Part shown: piece by piece, positions 33,601 through 46,200 of the stretch
Layout of the letters: every line of letters starts with the position of its first letter
Numbering within the stretch: position 1 is the first letter of the stretch
DNA from: Blastomussa wellsi
Lineage: Eukaryota; Cnidaria; Anthozoa; Scleractinia; Plerogyridae
DNA length: 64,000 nucleotides
Direction: 5' to 3'
NCBI GenBank assembly: GCA_947652115.1
Contig: OX393570.1
Coordinates: 18,796,550-18,860,549 of the forward strand
The notes under the pieces: model-generated
The model's input: the letters and a program-made list of their open reading frames with translations, nothing else
Database searches by the model: none
What the model was told of the DNA's origin: nothing
Made by a program: the position numbers and the translations under genes

Positions 33601-35460
33601 TTGTGACGTTGTGTTACTTGTTGGTGAACATTGGATACTTCACGGTGCTTACACCACAGGAATTTTTGGAGTCTGAGGCGGTCGCTGTGGTAAGAAGCTA
33701 AAGCAATCATTACGGAAAGCTAAGGCCGAGCGAGACGGCATCAGAAAATTTAGTTAGCTTTATTTACACACACAGTGGGATAGTTATGAAAGACCAGCCA
33801 AGACCATCACTGATCATTTAATTGTGTGATTGGGAAAGAATATAATAGTCGTGCTTCGCCTTTGCGCGCAACGTTGCTGATAAAGGACGCACCGTCATTG
33901 AAAGTGTTTCGTTCAATGTTGCAACGAAATCATTCACTTGTGTACTGTTGCGGGGTAGACCGATGCAGTTAATATGTGCAATATTGTGCGCAATATTCCA
34001 CAGTGTGCCCGAGCCATCATCTTCAACGCGAACCCAGATTCCGTCAGCATGAAGCGACTAGAGGGTTGCTATTTGCCCTGAATCGACCCTGAGGCCTGAA
34101 CTAGTCCATACAATGTGTCCATCACTGAGTACCCCAGGTTTTGTCAGGTTTTCCCACCGCTACTCGTTAATGCTCCTGGGTGGAGAGAAGCACTGTGTGA
34201 GCAAAGTATCTTGCCCAAAAACAAAACGTGGTGCCCGGCCAGATAACTGATATTACTTCGATCCGAAGTCAAATTCACTAGCCATTATCACGTTTCCTCT
34301 TACTTGAGCGCACATTTTTCTACTTCCTGTCTCTCTTAACAGACCTTGGCAAACCGTTTATATGGAGTCATGGCCTGGACCATTCCAGTGCTTGTCGCCT
34401 GCTCTACGTTTGGTACTGCTAATGGCGGAGCTTTCTCCGGAGGGAGGTATGAAGAAACGGCGATGCTGTGTTGTATTGGTCAAATTGTCTGTGATGGGTG
34501 TCAGTCAGTCAGTCAGTCTGTCTGTCTGTCTGTCTGTCAGTTAGCCTGATGTCTGTCTGTCAGTATCAGTCATAATGAATTCCGGTTTATGTGCTTGCAT
34601 TTTCAGATTGGCCTTCGCCGCTGCAAGAGAGGGTCATCTCCCACGTTTCCTCGCCATGATTCACACCAAGAGACGAACACCGCTTCCGGGGCTAATATTC
34701 TCGGTGGGTTACAACCATCTTACCCCTAGGGTAAAAGCTTTTGTAAACGTATCGGGGAGTTCCTGCATTGGCACCGTTTCTGCATGAACCGTTGGTATGG
34801 AACATTCGACACGATGCAGACGGGGTACCATAATTATTCCACACAAAAAACATTAAAACAAGTGCCAAAAGAACATTATTCTTGCCTTAGCCAGGACAGT
34901 AACTTCCAGTCTATTCAGAGAAGCTGATGTCTGTTTTTAGGGGCGGCCCATTAGAAACCGCTGGATAAGGAGGGTAAAAAGAATTCAGTGCATGATTTGT
35001 TAAGTTCAAATTTTCTGCAGGAATTTTTTTTTGACATGGAAGGAATTTTTTTATGGTGATCTGCTTTTTCTTTGCCGGAATTTTTTCGGAATTGTCACCC
35101 CCCCCCCCCCCCCCCCCCTCCTGCGATTTCTAATGGTCCGCCCCTTACGTGTTTTTTTGTGTTGTTTTAGGCGTTTATTTCATGTGTGATGCTAATTCCT
35201 AAAACCTCGTCCTTTGAAGTACTACTGAATTACTTCGGGTTTTTCACTTGGCTGGGCTATTTGCTTTCAATCTCCAGCATCCTTTGGCTGAGATACAAAA
35301 GACCTGATGCCACGCGACCATATAAGGTAACAGCTATATCAAAAAATAGGCCATTTCCGAGTTCTCTTTTGCCTCTGTTTCAAAGCGAGTCTAAGTGCGA
35401 AACTAATGTGTTTGACCTGCAAGGACCATTTTCATGCAAAGCAAACTCATTTTCATATAG

Positions 35461-35504
<44 letters not shown>

Positions 35505-36921
35505 AGTATAACAATATAATTTGGTTTTATCAACTGGGTTGATAATGTCAATTGGCCACCGTAAAGAGATTCAAGTGCTGACGTTTCGAGCGTTAGCCCT
35601 TCGTCGGAGCTAACGCTCGAAACGTCAGCACTTGAATCTCTTTACGGTGGCCAGTTGACATTATCAACCCAGTTGATAAAACCAAATTATATCATTTTCA
35701 TATAAATGGTTTCGCACTTTGACTCGTTTTCAAACAGAAGTAAAAGATGACTCGGAAATGGCCTATTGAGAACATCATTTTGTGCCCTCATTGTTCTAGT
35801 CTATATAAAAATAAAGGTTTTGAGTTTTCGTTTGGATCTTGATAATCACAGAAACTGACTATGCAGGAAGTTGCGAACGATATCAAGGTCGAATCGTCTC
35901 CGGCGATTCGTCCAATGATTTTTTCTACGATAGTATAAGGCGAAATCACTTGCGTGACTTGTTTACCAGATACTTAGTAATTTCATCTACTTACAGGTAT
36001 GGATACCCATTCCCATTATCATGGTCTTGGTCGCATCGTACCTGGTATTTGCACCGTTTTACGAAGCACCGCTTCAATCGTTTTACTGTGTACTGTTCGT
36101 TTCAGCTGGAATTCCTTTTTATTTGGTTTTCGTTCGTTTTAAGGTGGCTCCCCGAGGATTCCTTCGCTTTGTTGGTAAGTTCGAAGTGAGTGAGAGGCAT
36201 AAACTACAGAAGGAATTTGACGTTAACACAATACTTTACGAATTAGATTCTGAGCTAAGTTGGACAAACAAAATGCGAGGATAATCGGATCTGTATTAAA
36301 TAAAAAGTAGAAAGTTTGGTGGTTGTGTGACACTGGTGCTAATAGTTTACGCGCATTCTTTGAGCAGTTTTCAATAGTGTCACAAAGCCCAAACAATCAT
36401 TCTGGCCAATCAAAAACATCACAGGCAATCAAAATTAACCAATCAAAACTCGAAGAAAATACATTTAGCTTGTGCGAAGCGCGGGAAAACTTTGCGCGCG
36501 TCACGATTGGTTTGATTTGGTTTTACTTCTGATTGGTTGAAAAGTGGCGCGAGAAATGCGAAACCAAACCACAGGTGTAAAAGCTAATTACTTTCTACAC
36601 ACCCGCTCTACCATGTCTTCTCTGCAGTTACTTCGTGCAGCGCATGCCAAGGAAAGATTCTTAACATATAAAGGGCCACTAGCCGTTGCGGTAACAGCAC
36701 CATATAAAACAAGTGCCGCAGTGAGCGAATATCGCAAGACGTCTTTCTCGTGCCGTCCTTAATTTCGCTTGGTGCGGAATCACTTTTTCAATACTCGTTA
36801 GACTTTTTTAATTTTTCTTTTGCTTTCAGATCGTGTGACTCATAAACTGCAGATGATCTGTGACGTGGCTCTTCCTGAAAACGAAGAAGATAAAAACACA
36901 ATCCCCAAGTTCGATTATTAG
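29329..36921 (+). CDS. SLC7 heteromeric amino-acid transporter light chain, paralog 2
   Basis: Exons 29329-29830, 31451-31576, 32177-32276, 33430-33474, 33566-33689, 34343-34446, 34607-34703, 35171-35326, 35997-36174, 36830-36921 give 1,524 nt, 507 aa. The first nine exons have exactly the same lengths and phases as paralog 1; only the last differs (92 versus 74 nt). GSGIF is at residues 50-54, the heavy-chain-linking Cys is at 149, and [20 protein letters not shown] and [14 protein letters not shown] mark divergence from paralog 1. The start ATG is the first in frame and aligns with paralog 1. It is a tandem gene duplicate much older than the 5.7-kb duplication. Substrate unknown; the SLC3 partner is inferred from the cysteine. 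Confidence 0.92.
30147..30695. repeat. Foldback element with an expanded AAGTCCG heptamer array
   Basis: About 150 bp at 30535-30680 is a tandem array of AAGTCCG with a few variant units. A short degenerate array of the complement (GACTTCC, GACTTCA) is at 30163-30195. The outer flanks AGCCGAGGA and TCCTCGGCT are inverted. It lies in SLC7 paralog 2 intron 1. Open frames through the array are an artefact of its 21-bp codon period. Confidence 0.75.
31636..31719. mobile_element. 84-bp minimal foldback with 9-bp TSD
   Basis: TAGCCTGTGAACACAGACGG pairs with CCGTCTGTGTTCGCAGGCTA. Direct repeats GCGTTTCCT at 31627-31635 and 31720-31728 flank it. The AGCCTG..GAACA end also occurs at 12034. Confidence 0.75.
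32930..33190. repeat. Interspersed repeat shared with 4300-4615
   Basis: ACCGTGTTTACATACTCTC at about 33110 and CCAATGAGCACGCGAGTAGT nearby match the 4300-4615 copy. It is partly self-complementary (GTGTTTACATAGCGTCATCT, TGTTTAGATGAG). It lies in SLC7 paralog 2 intron 3. A homopolymeric G run sits just upstream (32863-32880). Confidence 0.45.
34020..34290 (-). mobile_element. Minus-strand SINE remnant
   Basis: Reverse-complement matches to the SINE core are degenerate: GGTGGAGAGAAGCACTGTGTGAGC and TATCTTGCCCAA correspond to TTGGGCAAGACA and GTGCCTCTCTCCACC. GCATGAAGCGACT corresponds to the tail. It lies in SLC7 paralog 2 intron 5. Confidence 0.5.
34498..34540. repeat. CAGT/CTGT tetranucleotide microsatellite
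   Basis: Tandem TCAG units followed by TCTG units in SLC7 paralog 2 intron 6, with no further structure. Confidence 0.85.
35514..35692. repeat. Penelope-type hairpin (84-bp arms, 11-bp loop)
   Basis: Arms 35514-35597 and 35609-35692 are complementary with one mismatch seen. The centre contains TGACGTTTCGAGCGTTAG and its complement. The minus strand reads CCGACGA, a short stem, then GAAACGTC (35607 to 35580), resembling a hammerhead-ribozyme core as found in Penelope-like elements. No reverse transcriptase is nearby. It lies in SLC7 paralog 2 intron 8. Confidence 0.75.
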
Positions 36922-37285
36922 TTGGAGAGAACAACAAAGGAAAGCCGATCAGAGCGCGCTAACAATGCTGTCGGTATCCACACATAAAATAGTTTTGAGC
37001 AGGACAATCACAAGTTCTGTCATGCTTATTATTTTATTTGCTTTATAGAATACGATTTGTACATGCGGTATTAAAAAAAATGAAAATACTTACATTGTAA
37101 GATAAAGGCGGACAAAAATGTGAGTCATTCACTCAATGTCACGAGCATAGAATATCCCAAAGATAAAACGTACATCTTAAGAGAAAGCCCACGATCGAAT
37201 ATTGCACAATGACTAAGACCTTAGCTTTCTTTCAACATAAGAAATATTTTTAAAGTCTTTTGGGAAAAGATCATTGAGACGACAA
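36922..37285. terminator. Convergent 3' intergenic spacer
   Basis: 364 bp between the stop codons of SLC7 paralog 2 (plus) and CFAP45 (minus). An ATTAAA near 37070 could serve the SLC7 transcript. Nothing else recognised. Confidence 0.35.
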
Positions 37286-40200
37286 TTAGTACATCCGGGA
37301 TAACGAGGGAGGTGGAGCCTCGATTCTGCGCGCAACCTCGTTGCAGTATTTGTCAGGTACACCAGCATCTCTCAGTCCTTGGAGTTTTCTTTTCTTAATT
37401 TCGTCTAACTTCTGCCGCCTGAAAATAAATAGAGAAAAAGCTTGTCAGTGAGTGATGATAGTTTGTAAACGTTTAGAGCTTTTTTAGCAACTCTTCGTGG
37501 GGTTTAAGGTTATCCCAAGCTTAGGTTGCTTTAGGAGTACTTTGGCTCAGCTTGAAAATTCTCTCCAGAAAAGTGAACTTCGACACTTGAAACATGAAGT
37601 TGGTACAAAACGCGCGAAAACTGGCGGCGTTAGACACACATCACGTGGCTTAACATGACATCACCTTTGTTTTGATTGGTTAGAGCGACCTACACAAGAT
37701 TCTTCGGCCAATCAGAATTTACTTACCAAGACGTCATTGACGGAAAACTTTTGAAATATTCTCATTTACAACAAACGTACCTAGCTTTAGCTTCTTGATC
37801 CAACTTGATTCCTTCCTCGAAGAAAGCGTTCGTGGCCTTAACGCGGTCTTTCTCTTTTTCGCGTATTTGTTGACGCACTTCTTCTGCATGTTGATGGCGA
37901 CGAATGGCCTCGACGTGGTCGGCTTCTTCGTCTTTGAGGGTCTGTTCTTCTTGTACCCTGCAAAAATTGAACGTAGTTGAATATAAACTTGAACTACGAA
38001 TTTGCCTATTATTTTATTTACCAAATTTGCTCTTTCAAGGTGAAGTTATACGAAGTCATGATGACGTCAGCATCGTTGGTGTACTTGTACCCACTTGACG
38101 TGCGTCCTTCTGATTGGATAGTTTACAAATCGAAAATTTGTCGAGCGCTTCCACGAAGGTCAAACCGATAGATGTGTTCGGCGTTGTCCTTGGCGGGAAA
38201 AAGTCCGCCAAAACTGGNNNNNNNNNNNNNNNNNNNNNNNNNNNNNNNNNNNNNNNNNNNNNNNNNNNNNNNNNNNNNNNNNNNNNNNNNNNNNNNNNNN
38301 NNNNNNNNNNNNNNNNNNNNNNNNNNNNNNNNNNNNNNNNNNNNNNNNNNNNNNNNNNNNNNNNNNNNNNNNNNNNNNNNNNNNNNNNNNNNNNNNNNNN
38401 NNNNNNNNNNNNNNNNNTTATTTTTTCAAATCGGCACTCTTAATCCTCACGGTATCAACGAACGCTTTTCATTCAACTAATTTATTCCGAAGTTTTCACG
38501 TTACCAGGCACCAGCCAATAGCGAAGCTCCATCTTTCTGTATATAAAAACACACGACGCACAATTCCTTGATTCGGCTGTGCCTCGTTGACTATTCGCTC
38601 ATAGAAAACTCGGGCTCGTATTCTAATTGTCAAATATTAAAGGACAACCCCTTTTGTTTCCTCGTTAGCGTTGTCTGACTGACCCAAAGTTTCGCATTAA
38701 AAAAAACGTCACGAGATGGAGAGGATGGCCTAATGAAAAAGGTAAAGGGAATTTATTAAAGAGATTGAGAAAGTGGAACACAGTTTACTCTACCTTCTCC
38801 GCTTGTTTATCTTTCGCTCTCTCTTGCTGAGCACGAAGACGAGCAATTTCCTTCTCTTTCTCAATTTTAGCAATTTCTAATTCCCGCTGGTAGGCTTCCT
38901 CTCTCTCCTGAAAAATATAGAAAATCAGATAAATGAATGTGACTAAAGAAGTAGACATTTCATAAGCTGATAAACAATATTAAACCATCTTGGTAAAATG
39001 GTATGGGCACAAGTCAGAAAATATACACTTACATTGTCGTTCCCATAGCCCTTTTCGTTTCTCCTAGCCGGCGAGGCCTTGGCACGAGAAACGAAGGGCT
39101 CTGGTGACATACGATTTCTAGTCCGAGATTCTAGGACTTCCAGACTTCATGTATTTAGCATTGATGTTTCTACATGTTGTGTGTTGTAATATGGCAGCTG
39201 ACGAACATTTAGACTTCCGTTTAAGATTTCTTTGTTCTCAACAGCCAATAAAAAAATTAGATTTTTTTTGAAAATCGTATGTCCCCAGAGCTCTTCGTTT
39301 TTCGTGCCAAGGCCCTGCCAGCTAAGAGAAACAAAAAGGGCTATGGGGACTGATACACTTACAGCTTTCAGTTTCAAATATTCCATGACTCTAATTTCTT
39401 CAAGTTTTTCCTGGTCCAATTTACGTTCCCTTAGCCTCTGTATTTCCTGGATAAAAAGAAAAAAATATATTATTTTATTCAACATGTTGCTGGTAAAGTG
39501 AACTTCTTAAAAGCTTTGGTGCTAAGACCAGAAACCTAAATCGATAGATTTTCTTGCTACTTTAAGAAGACCAAGGGAGTCAGCAACCCCATCTTTGCCA
39601 AAACGCCAATTTGGTAACCCGAAGCCTGGTTTTCTCTAGCGATGGAGTTTGAGTCGTAAGAGGAGTTGTAAGAATGCTTACAAACTAGTGAAAATCGAAA
39701 ATTGGAGCCAGAAGCACAACGGAATCAGAGTCAGAAGAATCACAAAGTTTCCATTTTCTTCAGATTCCGCTTATGACTCCGTCGCTTACGATCTAGTGGA
39801 AACTGTCCAGATTGTCAGAGTTGAAAGCAGAAACGGAAGAATAAACCAATTACATTGCTAGTTTTAGGCACTCTGTCCGAGTACTTTCTTTCTCCTTGTG
39901 ACTCGGACAATCTAGCGGCAGAGTAATAAGGGGAATCAGAACTCTGCTTACGAATCCACTGATTTGGTTTTCAGTAGATCATAACACTTGCGACTCTGAC
40001 TCCAACTCTGTCACTACTGAAAACCAGGTTTTCTGGGATTCTATCTGGTGGAACATACCAATATAGCATATATGGGAGGGTGAAATAAAATACTCATATA
40101 AGGATGCAAAAGTGAATGATATCTTCAATCCACAAATGCATGCTTACCTCATTTGCTTTTGCAACGTCTTTCATAAGAGCTTTTTGAACTTCTTTCTTTT

Positions 40201-43200
40201 TTACTAAGTTTTCCATATCCTCCAGTTGCAGTTTATCCAGATATTTCAACATCGCCTAAAACACGAGCAAATTATGATATTATAATTTTGCCGCATTTTG
40301 AGCTGCACTTAAAAAGTGTTCACAACATGAACTGTTTATTAATTAAGTAATTATGAAAGTGAGAGATGATCATCACAGTGAATTTCCAATTTACGCAATT
40401 GGAATAAAGAAACCTGAAAAAATTCAGAGCTTCCACGGGATTAAAACCCGTGAACTCCGCGATACGAGTCCTATGCTCTACCAACTGAGCTATGAAGCTA
40501 TAACTTGCTCCCAACATGTGGCTTCATTGCTCAGTTGGTAGAGGTCATGGGTTTGAATCCTGTTGAAGCCCTGAATTTTTCAGGCTTCTTCTTTCCAATT
40601 GAATAAATTGGAAATTCACTGCAATGATCATCTCCCGCTTTCATTTTCATCTGCAGTTCCCATATGAATTATTTCATTGAGTAGAGGATATAGCCTACAA
40701 TGGATTTGCCACTCCAAGTAAATGCTTTCTGCTATGAAAATCAGCACACACTCATCTGTGTGAGTTTGCAAAAACATTGCAAGTGGAGATTGCACAGTAC
40801 TGATCGGAAATCATCATGTCTATTGTTCACACATGGGTGACTTTCCTGATTTAATGTCAGATATTAAATGCAACTGGAAATACTGATTTAAAAAGCGACA
40901 AACAAAATTATTTTGATTTCAGCTGAAAACTACATGTATGCATGTTTTCATGAATATGAATTCTGCTTAGAAATACCAACGAAATTTTTACATGTCAAAC
41001 GATGCATCAGCCTTATATTTTCTCAAAGTTACCTGTACTTACAGTTTCTGAAACGTCTTGCAAGATCTCATCTCTGGAGTTGAGACTCTCATCTCTCAAG
41101 ACAAGAATGTCGTCTCGCAAGACGAGAATCTCATCTCACGAGACGAGATTGAGAGAGTAGTAACATACTTTTGAGCGGTACTGTATATTTGGAGGAAGGA
41201 GATTACTTACACTGGGATGATTTTAATGTACATGCATATTTGTGGTAACAACCTTTGTTTCTTGATCCTTCTTTTCCTCTTCCAGCAGTCTGATCTGTTC
41301 TCTGTCAGTGATTTGTTGCTGCAACACTTGCGCACCCTTGAGTCTTTCAAAGTGTGCAGCTTTCTCACGATCCTCATACTCATTCAGAGCTTTGCATCGC
41401 TCCACCTCCATCATCTCATCAAGTCGTTTCTCCTCATCAAGCTGCTCTTTCTTGATCTCAACCTTTTCAATGAGCTGTGCATCACGGATTGCATGACACT
41501 TGGCATTCAATATGAGCTGTAACAGAACGTTTGGAAATAGAACTTTTCAATTTCTTTTGGGGTACTTACCATTTGTAGGGAGAATCCGGTTGGTGAGACC
41601 GTTGCATAATGGTAAGCGAATTTCCGAATTTAGCGACTAACCGGAGGAGATTGTACTTTCCATTTAGCTACAAGACGTTCCGTTTCATTCGCCCCTTCAT
41701 AAAAGGCCTGGAAACGGAAGATTTGTTAAATGGTAAGGAAGTTTCTGACATTTCGTTCCAAACGGAAAAAGAGGACTACCTCTGGAGGTTGTCCACAATT
41801 TCCAAACGGATTTTCCAGAAAGTTACCTTTCCATTTGACTTCAAACAGAAATTTCCTGGAAGTTTTGGCTAAATGGCAAGCACCCTTGTTAAGTTACTTA
41901 ATATCTTGAAGAAAGTCTTCAGGTAATATATCAAACACTCGAGACAGTGTTTCATCAAGATATCCAAACACCGAGAGAGTGGCTGAAAATACGACGCGTA
42001 GCGGAGTATTTGAAATGAACTTCACTGAGGTGTTTGGATAGCCGATGAAACACTGTCTCGAGTGTTTGATATATCTTCTCAATCGAAACAAAACTAATGA
42101 GTAAACGGCGAAATAAAATTGTCAAAATCTATGCTAATTAAGATCATGTAATTGTATCCAAATGATGTCCTTCGCAGTTATGATTTTCATTGTTTTAACT
42201 TGATAAATTATTAAATAATGAGTTTGGGAAGGCTTGATGAAAGTGTTATTTTACTGACTCCCCTCTCCTCTCAGGAATTTCCTGTACCTTTAAGAGCCCC
42301 CCCCCCCCCTCCCAACCCCTCTAGAATTTTCAGTTCCCTCTGTGGTGGGAGATATAAATATTTCTGGAAGCACTCAACAATCAGGACAGGAGGGTGTTCC
42401 CACTAGTTTGCAGTAATCAAGGAGAATTTAACCCACCTCATTAAGCTTCTTTATTTCATCTTCCTGTTCCTCCATTTGTTCATTAGCCTTTTCTAGTAAC
42501 GTACCACTCTGTTTCATTGCCTCCTGAAACATTGCAAACAATATACATTTTAGGTCTGTCACCAGTATTTTGAAGTAAAAGGCTATACATTTACATAATT
42601 ATCAGTTGAGCAAGGTATATGTGGGACATTTGGTAACAAGGTTTTGATGTTGTTTTATGAAAGCCTGCAAGGAAATATTATTGTGACAGAGATGAAAAAA
42701 GTTATTAACAAATTTAGAAGAATTATTGTCCAGGAGTTGCTTTAGAGCAAGGTTGCTTGATTCATTGGTCAAAAGTGACAAATAACCAGACAAAACCGTT
42801 ATCGTTTTGAAAGTAATTGAAGGATGCAAATTGTAGCACAGATGTATGTCATCTGAGGGTACACTTCAACAACTAAGTTTTAGAAATAAAGAACTGGCAA
42901 ACAATTATGCATACATACACACAATGGCCGGGCACTGCATTGTGTTCTTGGGCAAGACACTTTACTCTCACTCAGTGCCTCTCTTTATTCAGGTTGATAA
43001 ATGGGTACTGGCGAATTTACTGCTGGGGGGTCGTAGTCACTAAAACATGGAACGACCTAAAACCACCTACAACCACCTAAAACCATCTACAACCACCTAA
43101 AAAAAATCAACAACCACCTACAACCACCGCTATGTCACGTACACATGAAATACGAGAATCGAACAAAACATCCCCCTCCCCCTAAAAACTTACTCTCACT

Positions 43201-46200
43201 GGTCCCATGGGTCATTAAACATGGGCTTAGTCACGCAAGTTCCACCCCACTGCCCTCTTATGATGGGGTATAAGCGTATTTTTTTGGTTGTTGTTTTTTG
43301 TTCTTTGTAATTTCCTCTCATAAACCTCAAAACCGATTTCATTACATTGGGTGGAGGGTGCAAATTAAAAAAAATCCTCCGTGGAGGGGGGGTATGGATA
43401 TTTTCTGTATTCGGATTCAAGATGAGCGTACATAAAGTGCTCACCTTTAGTTTCAGGATTGCAAGTCTCCGGAAACACAAGCAAACCTAAATTTATCTTT
43501 TCAATCAGTCTCCTATACAAAACCAATCTTAGCCTTCCAACCCCACCCCCCCCTTCCCCAACCAATTTTTTTTCTACTAAAGATTTCCAATTAAATGGTA
43601 TTTGCTACCAATGATTACACTTGCAAGTGTCCGATTCCTGAGGTGTGTAGTGACGCAAACTAAGAGAGTTAAGCCTTGCGTGACAAGATGATGGATGTTA
43701 AACAGATGCTAAAAATTTACTTGTAATCTGTAATCTAGAAATCTGCGACATATGAAGACATTAGAGACATGGTACAATTGGGCCTGATCACAGGTTACAT
43801 TTTTGGTAGCCTCGAGTTTAGTCTCTCTCCGGTGTCTGGTGACTCTACTTGATTTCGTGACTAAGCCCATGGGACCAGTGAGAGTAAGTTTTTAGGGGGA
43901 GGTGGATGTTTTGTTCGATTCTCGTATTTCATAGCGGTGGTTGTAGGTGGTTGTTGATTTTTTTTAGGTGGTTGTAGGTGGTTGTAGATGGTTTTAGGTG
44001 GTTGTAGGTGGTTGTAGGTGGTTTTAGGTCGTTCCATGTTTTAGTGACTACGGCTGGGGGGTACATGTAACCCTGCGATGGACTAGCATCCTATCCAGGG
44101 GGAGTAGAAATACTCTCTGTTGCTTCATGCGATAGAAACCGGGATAAGCTCCGGCCTGATGGGCCACTAGGCCCAAATGCAGACTTTACTTTTACACATA
44201 ATGGCTGCTTACCTGCTCAAGGTCCGATGGTTTAGCATTCTCTTTTCGTTTCAGCTCCATGGTCTGCATAAAGTTCTTACGTTCTTCTGACGCATTCTGC
44301 AGATCTTCTTTCCTTTGTTTCATTTCCTCTATAGCAGCTTCCCTTTCTGCTTGCGTAGGAACATGAGAGGCAGACTGTTATGAGAAATTAAATTGAAAGA
44401 GAATTAGAATCTTGCAGCTGGAATTTAAATCATTACGTGTGCGCCAGCCAACTTTTTCAGAGTCAAAAGTGTGCAATTGTTATCAGGGTTTTCAAAGACG
44501 ACCCGATCATAATTTCCAAAGTCATCTGAAGATTCCCAAGGTCGTTCCGAATACTTCCAAAGATTTCTGGGTTCCAGTGCCAGGAAGTGTATTTGCATAT
44601 CTTCTCAAAATTGTATTGAAACGAAAACCACGGAGAAAACAAAATAAAACTGTAAAAATCTATGCTAATTAAGACCACATTTCCAAATCACAGTCGTAGT
44701 TCTGATTTTCCTTTTTTTAGAAATACCATGATATTATAAAACTCACCTTTATTCGTTTAAATTCATCAGTTTCTAATATAACAGTCCGTCCAGAAGGATC
44801 TTCTGTTGGAACTCTATACAAGGCAGGTCCAAAGCAGAACAAAAACATAAGTTATCCAAGTACCGGTAACCAATAAGATGATCAGCGTATGAACAAGGAC
44901 ATTCTACAGGGAAATACAGTAAAAGGAAACAAACCTTAATCTTCTGATCAAATCCTTTGTGATTACTTGAATCATTTCTGGTTCTTGAGATTTAGCTGGA
45001 GATCTTTTTCCTAAAATACAGTACACAACAAATGCTTAACATAAATTTCACAGTTCACCCAGAACTCTACCCAACATACATTGTAAATTATTATTCAACA
45101 AATTGTCATGTTGCCCATATATGGTCATTATGCTCTCAATGTCCATCAACTGCAGCTGACAGATGTTCTGCGGTACATCCGTCACGTAATGATAATTCAG
45201 TAGAAGTGTCACAAAGCGCCAAATAACGGCAACTTTTCTAGCTGTGGAAGATCGTCTGATTTTAGCCAACTCGGCCTACGACCTCATTGGCTAAGTATCA
45301 GGCAATATTCTGCGCGATTTCGCAGGATAATTGTTAATTATACAGCATGTACATCGCGAGACAAACAGTGATACACTTTGCAATGTGTTGTTCCAGAAAA
45401 TATTCAATATGCTCCCTCAAGGAGGGATTAATTGTCATTGTTTGTGTAAGCTACATGTAACTGACCTGTAAATTCAGTCTTTGACTGCAAGAGGTTGAAT
45501 AAACAAATAACCCGTATTATATCATCAACTTACCACTACTACGCCTTTGGGATCTCTCTGCCAATGCTTCAGTAAAAGCATTCTCGTCACCTGGTCTTGT
45601 CTTCTTTGGTGAGGCAAATAATGATTCATCCTAACAATACAAGAGTTTATTTATGTTACAAGAAAAGGAAATTGACCAGATGTATTCAGCTGGGGGTAGC
45701 TAATGGTAAATCAGTTCAGTCATAACCCTAGCCCTTGGCATTATACATGTAATTATAAAAGAAGAGATGTCACTGCATAAAAACCAAGTCAACAAGAGCC
45801 ATGAAATTTTCTAAAATTCTGCAAAATGCACAATTTATTTTTGGAAGGACCTTTTGCCATATATGCCTCCAGTTGTGATGCATAATTTATTATTTTTACA
45901 AGAGTAGAAAACTTCATTTTATCCTTCATTTATCCTGAAAAGCTAATCAGTATACTCATGAGGCCAACTACTAGCTAGCAACAACTTTTATAAAAAAATA
46001 TATTCGTAAAGATGTGTATGTAAACAAATGTGCAGTGAAAAGATTGAGGGGAACTGGGCAATTCTTCCTCTGACTGATTAATTTAAAGACTAATGCACCA
46101 GTCATTTGAAACCACACACCTCCCCCCCCCTATTGGGGGATACCCGGGGCAAACCTGAGGTTTTCACTCGATTTAGGTTCCCCAAAGAGGAAGGGAAATA

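Noticed and set aside
40427..40497. Minus-strand tRNA-like fold with boxes A and B
   Set aside because: It is the head of an inverted SINE pair with a conserved SINE tail; arm pairing is imperfect, so I do not call a functional tRNA. The heads at 22867, 24299, 59868 and 63271 were treated the same way.
41223..41510. 95-codon minus ORF as a standalone gene
   Set aside because: It is CFAP45 exon 41253-41516; the extra codons after the donor are intron.
43033..43130. CCACCTACAA repeats as a CRISPR-like array
   Set aside because: The units are contiguous without spacers and lie inside a eukaryotic transposon TIR.
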